A stretch of 64,000 nucleotides of DNA from positions 1 to 64,000 of the forward strand of contig CAVOLB010000045.1 in NCBI GenBank assembly GCA_963696655.1. The letters run 5' to 3'. Positions 60,631 to 64,000 of this stretch are shown piece by piece. The first letter of the stretch is position 1. Each line of letters starts with the position of its first letter. Source of the stretch: Hypericibacter sp963696655 (GTDB lineage Bacteria; Pseudomonadota; Alphaproteobacteria; Dongiales; Dongiaceae). Made by a program: the position numbers and the translations under genes. The notes below the pieces were generated by a model. It made no database searches. It saw nothing but the letters and a program-made list of their open reading frames with translations, and was not told the DNA's origin.

Positions 60631-61680
60631 ATGACAGCGAACCTGTCTCCGGCCGCTCCATCGCCGGTGCGGGCGGCGGGATCCGCTTGGACGGTGCGGG
60701 CACCCGGGCCATGGCGCGTTGCCATGGCCCGTCTCGCGCGAAATCGGTCCGCCTGGGCCGCATCGGCCCTGTTGCTGGCGATCGTGTCGCTGTGCCTGAT
60801 GGCCCCGCTCTACGTCGATCACGTGACCGGCGTCGATCCGTTCCAGTCGAATATCGAAGGGGTCGTCCAGATCGACGGCCAGGTGAGGAGCCTCCTGGAG
60901 CCGAACACCGAGGGGCTGGGAATCGGTTCGACACCGATCGGCCCGACCTGGAGTCCGGCGGTGTATTTTCTCGGCGCCGACGCCCAGGGCCGCGATGTCG
61001 CCGGGCGACTGCTCTACGGGGGCCGCAACTCACTGCTGATCGGCGCGGCCGCGACGGCCATCACCTTGACGATCGCCTGCTTCGTCGGCATCGCCGCGGG
61101 TTACTTCGGCGGCGTCACCGATACGATTGTTTCGCGGGGCCTCGACGTGCTGTGGGCTTTCCCGGTCTACCTGCTGGCCATTTCGCTGTCGATCGTGCTG
61201 ATCAGCGGCGGATTCGAGATCGGGCCGTTCACGTTAACTGCCGGGAGCCTGTGGCTGCCAATCTGGATCGTCGGCGCCGTGTACGTGCCCTATGTGGCCA
61301 GGCCCATCCGCGGCCGCGTCCTCACGCTACGCGAAAGCGAATTCATTCTCGCCTCGGTTTGCCTCGGCGTATCCCCGCATCGCATCCTGCTGCGCGACAT
61401 CCTCCCCAATGTCGCGACCACGGTGATCGTCTTCGCGCCCCTGATGATGGCGCTCAGTGTGCTCGCGGAATCGGCATTGTCGTTCCTGTCCATCGGCGTG
61501 CAGCCGCCGGATGCGAGTTGGGGGACGATCATCCAGGACGGGCTGGAGCTTCTCTACAGCCGGCCGACTGTCGTGCTGGCACCCGGCGTGGCGCTTGGGC
61601 TGACGGTGCTGGCGCTCAACGTCCTCGGCGAGGCCTTGCGCGAGGCGATCGATCCCCGCGCCAAGCTCAGGGTCGCATGA
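60631..61680 (+). CDS. ABC transporter permease, DppC type
   Basis: Inner-membrane permease of the dipeptide/oligopeptide family. After helix 1 (WAASALLLAIVSLCLMAPL) comes a longer periplasmic stretch than usual, to FLGADAQGRDVAGRLLYGG, which is the DppC GTDxxGRD motif. The EAA loop is SVCLGVSPHRILLRDILPN. AAGGAG and ATG 60631 are close together; ATG 60595 is an alternative start. About 349 residues. Confidence 0.88.
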   Translation: MTANLSPAAPSPVRAAGSAWTVRAPGPWRVAMARLARNRSAWAASALLLAIVSLCLMAPLYVDHVTGVDPFQSNIEGVVQIDGQVRSLLEPNTEGLGIGSTPIGPTWSPAVYFLGADAQGRDVAGRLLYGGRNSLLIGAAATAITLTIACFVGIAAGYFGGVTDTIVSRGLDVLWAFPVYLLAISLSIVLISGGFEIGPFTLTAGSLWLPIWIVGAVYVPYVARPIRGRVLTLRESEFILASVCLGVSPHRILLRDILPNVATTVIVFAPLMMALSVLAESALSFLSIGVQPPDASWGTIIQDGLELLYSRPTVVLAPGVALGLTVLALNVLGEALREAIDPRAKLRVA

Positions 61681-61683
61681 GCG

Positions 61684-62655
61684 ATGGTAACGCTGCTCCT
61701 GAGACGCGTCGCCCAGATGCTCTTCGTGATGTTCGGGATCAGCGTGCTGTCCTTTCTGATATTCTTCGCGACACCCGGATCGGATCCGGCGGCACGCATC
61801 GCCGGGCGCAACGCGGCACCTGAGACGCTCGCCGAGGTGCGCCGGGATTTCGGCCTCGATCGGCCGCTCTACGTCCAATATGCGCTGCTGATGAAGCGGC
61901 TGTTCATCACCCGCGACCTCACCTCGTTCGTCAACCGCGGCCACAAGGTGATTCCCCAGATCATCGACGCGACGCCGGTGACGCTCTCCCTTGTGCTCGG
62001 CGCCGCCATATTCTGGATCATCGGCGGCATCTCGATCGGCGTGCTGTCCGCCGCGTTCAAGGGCGACTTTCTCGATGCCGCGCTGATGGGCTTCTGTCTC
62101 ATCTGCATATCGATGCCGGTTTATTGGCTGGGCGAGGTCCTCAACCTCATCACCCAGAGCCGGATGCATGACGGCTGGCTGTTTTCCTGGGTGCCGCCAC
62201 TGGGGTATGTGGCGCTGACCGTGGATCCCTGGGGCTGGTTCAAGGCGCTGGTCATTCCCGCCCTGACCCTGTCGGCGTTGTATATCGGCCTGTATGGGAG
62301 GGTTCTGCGCGCCGCCATCATCGAATCGAACCAGGAGGACTTCATCCGTACGGCGCACGCGAAGGGTCTGAGCGCGATCCGGGTCATGCTCAATCATTCG
62401 CTGCGGGTCTCACTGGTCGGCATCGTCACGATGTTCGGCCTCGACTTCGGCGCACTGGTCGGCGGCGCCGCGCTCCTGACCGAGGTGGTGTTCGGCCTGC
62501 ACGGCATCGGCAAGCTGACCTATGACAGCCTTCGCACCCTGGACCTGCCCGTCATCATGGCCACGGTGCTCTACGCTTCGTTCTTCGTCGTCGCGGCCAA
62601 TTTCATCGTCGACATCATTTATGCGGCCATCGATCCCCGTGTCCGCCTTGGCTGA
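61684..62655 (+). CDS. ABC transporter permease, DppB type
   Basis: Partner permease, 323 residues. The N-terminus LLLRRVAQMLFVMFGISVLSFLIFFATPGSDP is the DppB signature, LRRDFGLDRP-like EVRRDFGLDRPLYVQY follows, and the EAA loop is IRTAHAKGLSAIRVMLNHSLR. It starts three bases after the DppC-type gene; the B gene following the C gene is the reverse of the common order. Confidence 0.9.
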   Translation: MVTLLLRRVAQMLFVMFGISVLSFLIFFATPGSDPAARIAGRNAAPETLAEVRRDFGLDRPLYVQYALLMKRLFITRDLTSFVNRGHKVIPQIIDATPVTLSLVLGAAIFWIIGGISIGVLSAAFKGDFLDAALMGFCLICISMPVYWLGEVLNLITQSRMHDGWLFSWVPPLGYVALTVDPWGWFKALVIPALTLSALYIGLYGRVLRAAIIESNQEDFIRTAHAKGLSAIRVMLNHSLRVSLVGIVTMFGLDFGALVGGAALLTEVVFGLHGIGKLTYDSLRTLDLPVIMATVLYASFFVVAANFIVDIIYAAIDPRVRLG

Positions 62656-63670
62656 CGTGGGCGCAGCACCTTTGCTCGACGTCCGTGATCTGAGCATCTC
62701 CTTCCGGACCGGACGCGGCCTGGCCCGTGTCGTCGATGGAATCTCGTTCGCCATCGCACCGAAGGAGATCGTCGGATTGATCGGCGAATCCGGGTCCGGC
62801 AAGACCATGACCCTCATGAGCCTGATCGGGCTGATCGATGATCCGAACGTCGTCATCGAGGGGTCGATCAGGTTCAAGGGTCGCGAGCTCGTCGGCCTGG
62901 GGAAGTCGGGTCTGCGGGCAATGCGCGGTAACGAAATGTCCATCGTCTTCCAGGATCCGATGACGGCCCTGACGCCGGTGCTGAAGATCGGCGAGCAGAT
63001 CGAGGAACAGATTCGCGCGCACGAGCCGGTCGGCCGGAAGGCTGCGCGCGGCCGGGCCATAGACCTGCTCGCCGCGATGGGCATCGGCGATCCCGCCGCA
63101 GCGGCCGAGCGATATCCGCATCAATTGTCGGGCGGCATGCGGCAACGGGTGTGCATCGCGATGGCGCTGTCTTGCCGGCCCTCCCTCCTGCTTGCCGACG
63201 AACCGACAACGGCGCTCGACGTGACGGTGCAGGCGCAGATCCTCGATCTCATCCGTCATCTTCGCATGGAGTTCGGGTCATCGATCATCTTCGTCTCGCA
63301 CGACCTCGGCGTGGTCGCCGAGGTGGCCGATCGCATCGTGGTCATGTATGGCGGCACCATCGTCGAAAGCGGCACGACGGAGGACTTGTTCGTCAGGCCG
63401 CTGCATCCTTACAGCCAGGCTCTCAAGGCATCGATTCTGCCGCTTTCGGGCGTGCGGCCGAAGCGTCTCTGGTCGATCCCCGGGGGACCGCCGTCGCCGC
63501 TGATGATGCCTGCTTCCGGCTGTGCCTTCGCCCCGCGCTGCCAGCATCGCTTCGATGCCTGCAGCGAGCGCCCGCCGCTTTCCGGCGCGGCGGCGCACGT
63601 CGTCGCCTGTCATCTTGCGTCCGGCCGGCGGCAAGCCGATGAAGCCGCCGCGCCGGAAAGGCACCCATGA
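62639..63670 (+). CDS. ABC transporter ATP-binding protein, DppD type
   Basis: ATPase of the importer. Walker A GLIGESGSGKTMTLMSL, signature LSGGMRQRVCIAMAL, Walker B LLLADEPTTALDVTVQ and FVSHDLGVVAEVADRI are complete. The C-terminal oligopeptide-type extension has the Cys-rich SGCAFAPRCQHRFDAC, which in relatives binds an iron-sulfur cluster or metal. Start uncertain between GTG 62639, TTG 62648 and GTG 62657, all overlapping or next to the end of the permease gene. Confidence 0.9.
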   Translation: MSALADVGAAPLLDVRDLSISFRTGRGLARVVDGISFAIAPKEIVGLIGESGSGKTMTLMSLIGLIDDPNVVIEGSIRFKGRELVGLGKSGLRAMRGNEMSIVFQDPMTALTPVLKIGEQIEEQIRAHEPVGRKAARGRAIDLLAAMGIGDPAAAAERYPHQLSGGMRQRVCIAMALSCRPSLLLADEPTTALDVTVQAQILDLIRHLRMEFGSSIIFVSHDLGVVAEVADRIVVMYGGTIVESGTTEDLFVRPLHPYSQALKASILPLSGVRPKRLWSIPGGPPSPLMMPASGCAFAPRCQHRFDACSERPPLSGAAAHVVACHLASGRRQADEAAAPERHP

Positions 63671-64000
63671 TGCCGTCGCTTCGACAAGATTCCCCCTTGG
63701 TGGAGGCGATCGACCTACGCAAGGAATTCACGGTCGGCCGCAACTCGTGGCGCAGTCCCCGACGGCAGACGGTCACCGCCGTGGCCGGCGTCACCTTGTC
63801 GGTCTCGGCCGGCGAGACGCTCTCGCTGGTGGGCGAAAGCGGGTGCGGCAAGTCGACATTGGCCCGCTGCCTGGTGCGCCTCTACGACATCACGGCCGGG
63901 CGGGTATTGGTCGACGGCGTCGATATCTCCGGTTTGTCGCGGCGCCGGATGCAATGGGTGCGCCGGCGCATCCAGATGGTGTTCCAGGACCCCGGCGCGT
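63667..64000 (+). CDS. ABC transporter ATP-binding protein, DppF type (partial)
   Basis: Second ATPase of the importer, cut by the window end after about 111 residues. Walker A is LVGESGCGKSTLARCL and the visible end MVFQDPGA is the Q-loop region. ATG 63667 overlaps the stop of the DppD-type gene as ATGATG. It completes the binding protein, two permease, two ATPase set. Confidence 0.92.
   Translation, partial: MMPSLRQDSPLVEAIDLRKEFTVGRNSWRSPRRQTVTAVAGVTLSVSAGETLSLVGESGCGKSTLARCLVRLYDITAGRVLVDGVDISGLSRRRMQWVRRRIQMVFQDPGA

Overview
This is a GC-rich chromosomal segment of an alphaproteobacterium, most plausibly a member of the Rhodospirillales in the broad sense. The evidence is the set of gene clusters typical of that class: trpF-trpB-trpA-accD-folC, the alphaproteobacterial AddAB pair, tsaE-amgK-murU, a tyrosine-box DivL-like kinase beside ahcY, and a ChvI-ChvG-HprK-RapZ-EIIA-HPr-EI signalling cluster. 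Genus cannot be fixed from the sequence alone.

Layout. 1-1245: edge of an IS110-family element whose transposase runs off the window, with a structured non-coding end that could hold a bridge RNA. 1246-8778: pyrF, a membrane protein, trpF, trpB, trpA, accD, folC and an acetyltransferase. 8779-11818: a class V aminotransferase and a HipBA toxin-antitoxin pair. 12013-21568 (minus strand): trxA, addA, addB, murU, amgK, tsaE, that is redox, double-strand break repair, cell-wall sugar recycling and tRNA t6A synthesis. 21804-29887: a ferredoxin-NADP reductase, a LysR regulator and a complete soluble NAD-dependent formate dehydrogenase operon (fdsGBA-fdhD-fdsD). 29915-31247: an IS4-type insertion sequence sitting inside a palindromic repeat. 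31330-42399 (minus): divL-like kinase, ahcY, a chloramphenicol-phosphotransferase-like kinase, then the nitrogen-type PTS with HprK, RapZ and the ChvG/ChvI two-component system. 42740-53916: hugZ-like protein, polA, a zinc-finger protein, an ABC ATPase with a lipoprotein hydrolase, two domain-of-unknown-function proteins, an AbrB/PIN toxin-antitoxin pair and an ABC-F ATPase. 54076-54152: tRNA-Arg(CCG). Paired C-rich palindromic repeats sit in several intergenic gaps.

The most interesting region is 54321-64000. A LuxR-type regulator carries the Met/Trp substitutions that mark the plant-responsive LuxR solo subfamily (OryR, PsoR, PipR) and has no luxI beside it. Around it are an amidase, two choline/ethanolamine-kinase-like phosphotransferases and a complete-looking dipeptide/oligopeptide-type ABC importer. 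A closely similar 19-bp element lies in the same orientation upstream of both the amidase and the transporter operon. This suggests one regulon that imports, senses and breaks down an ethanolamine-derived amide or a related plant metabolite. The regulator class and the shared element are visible in the sequence; the substrate and the pathway are inference.
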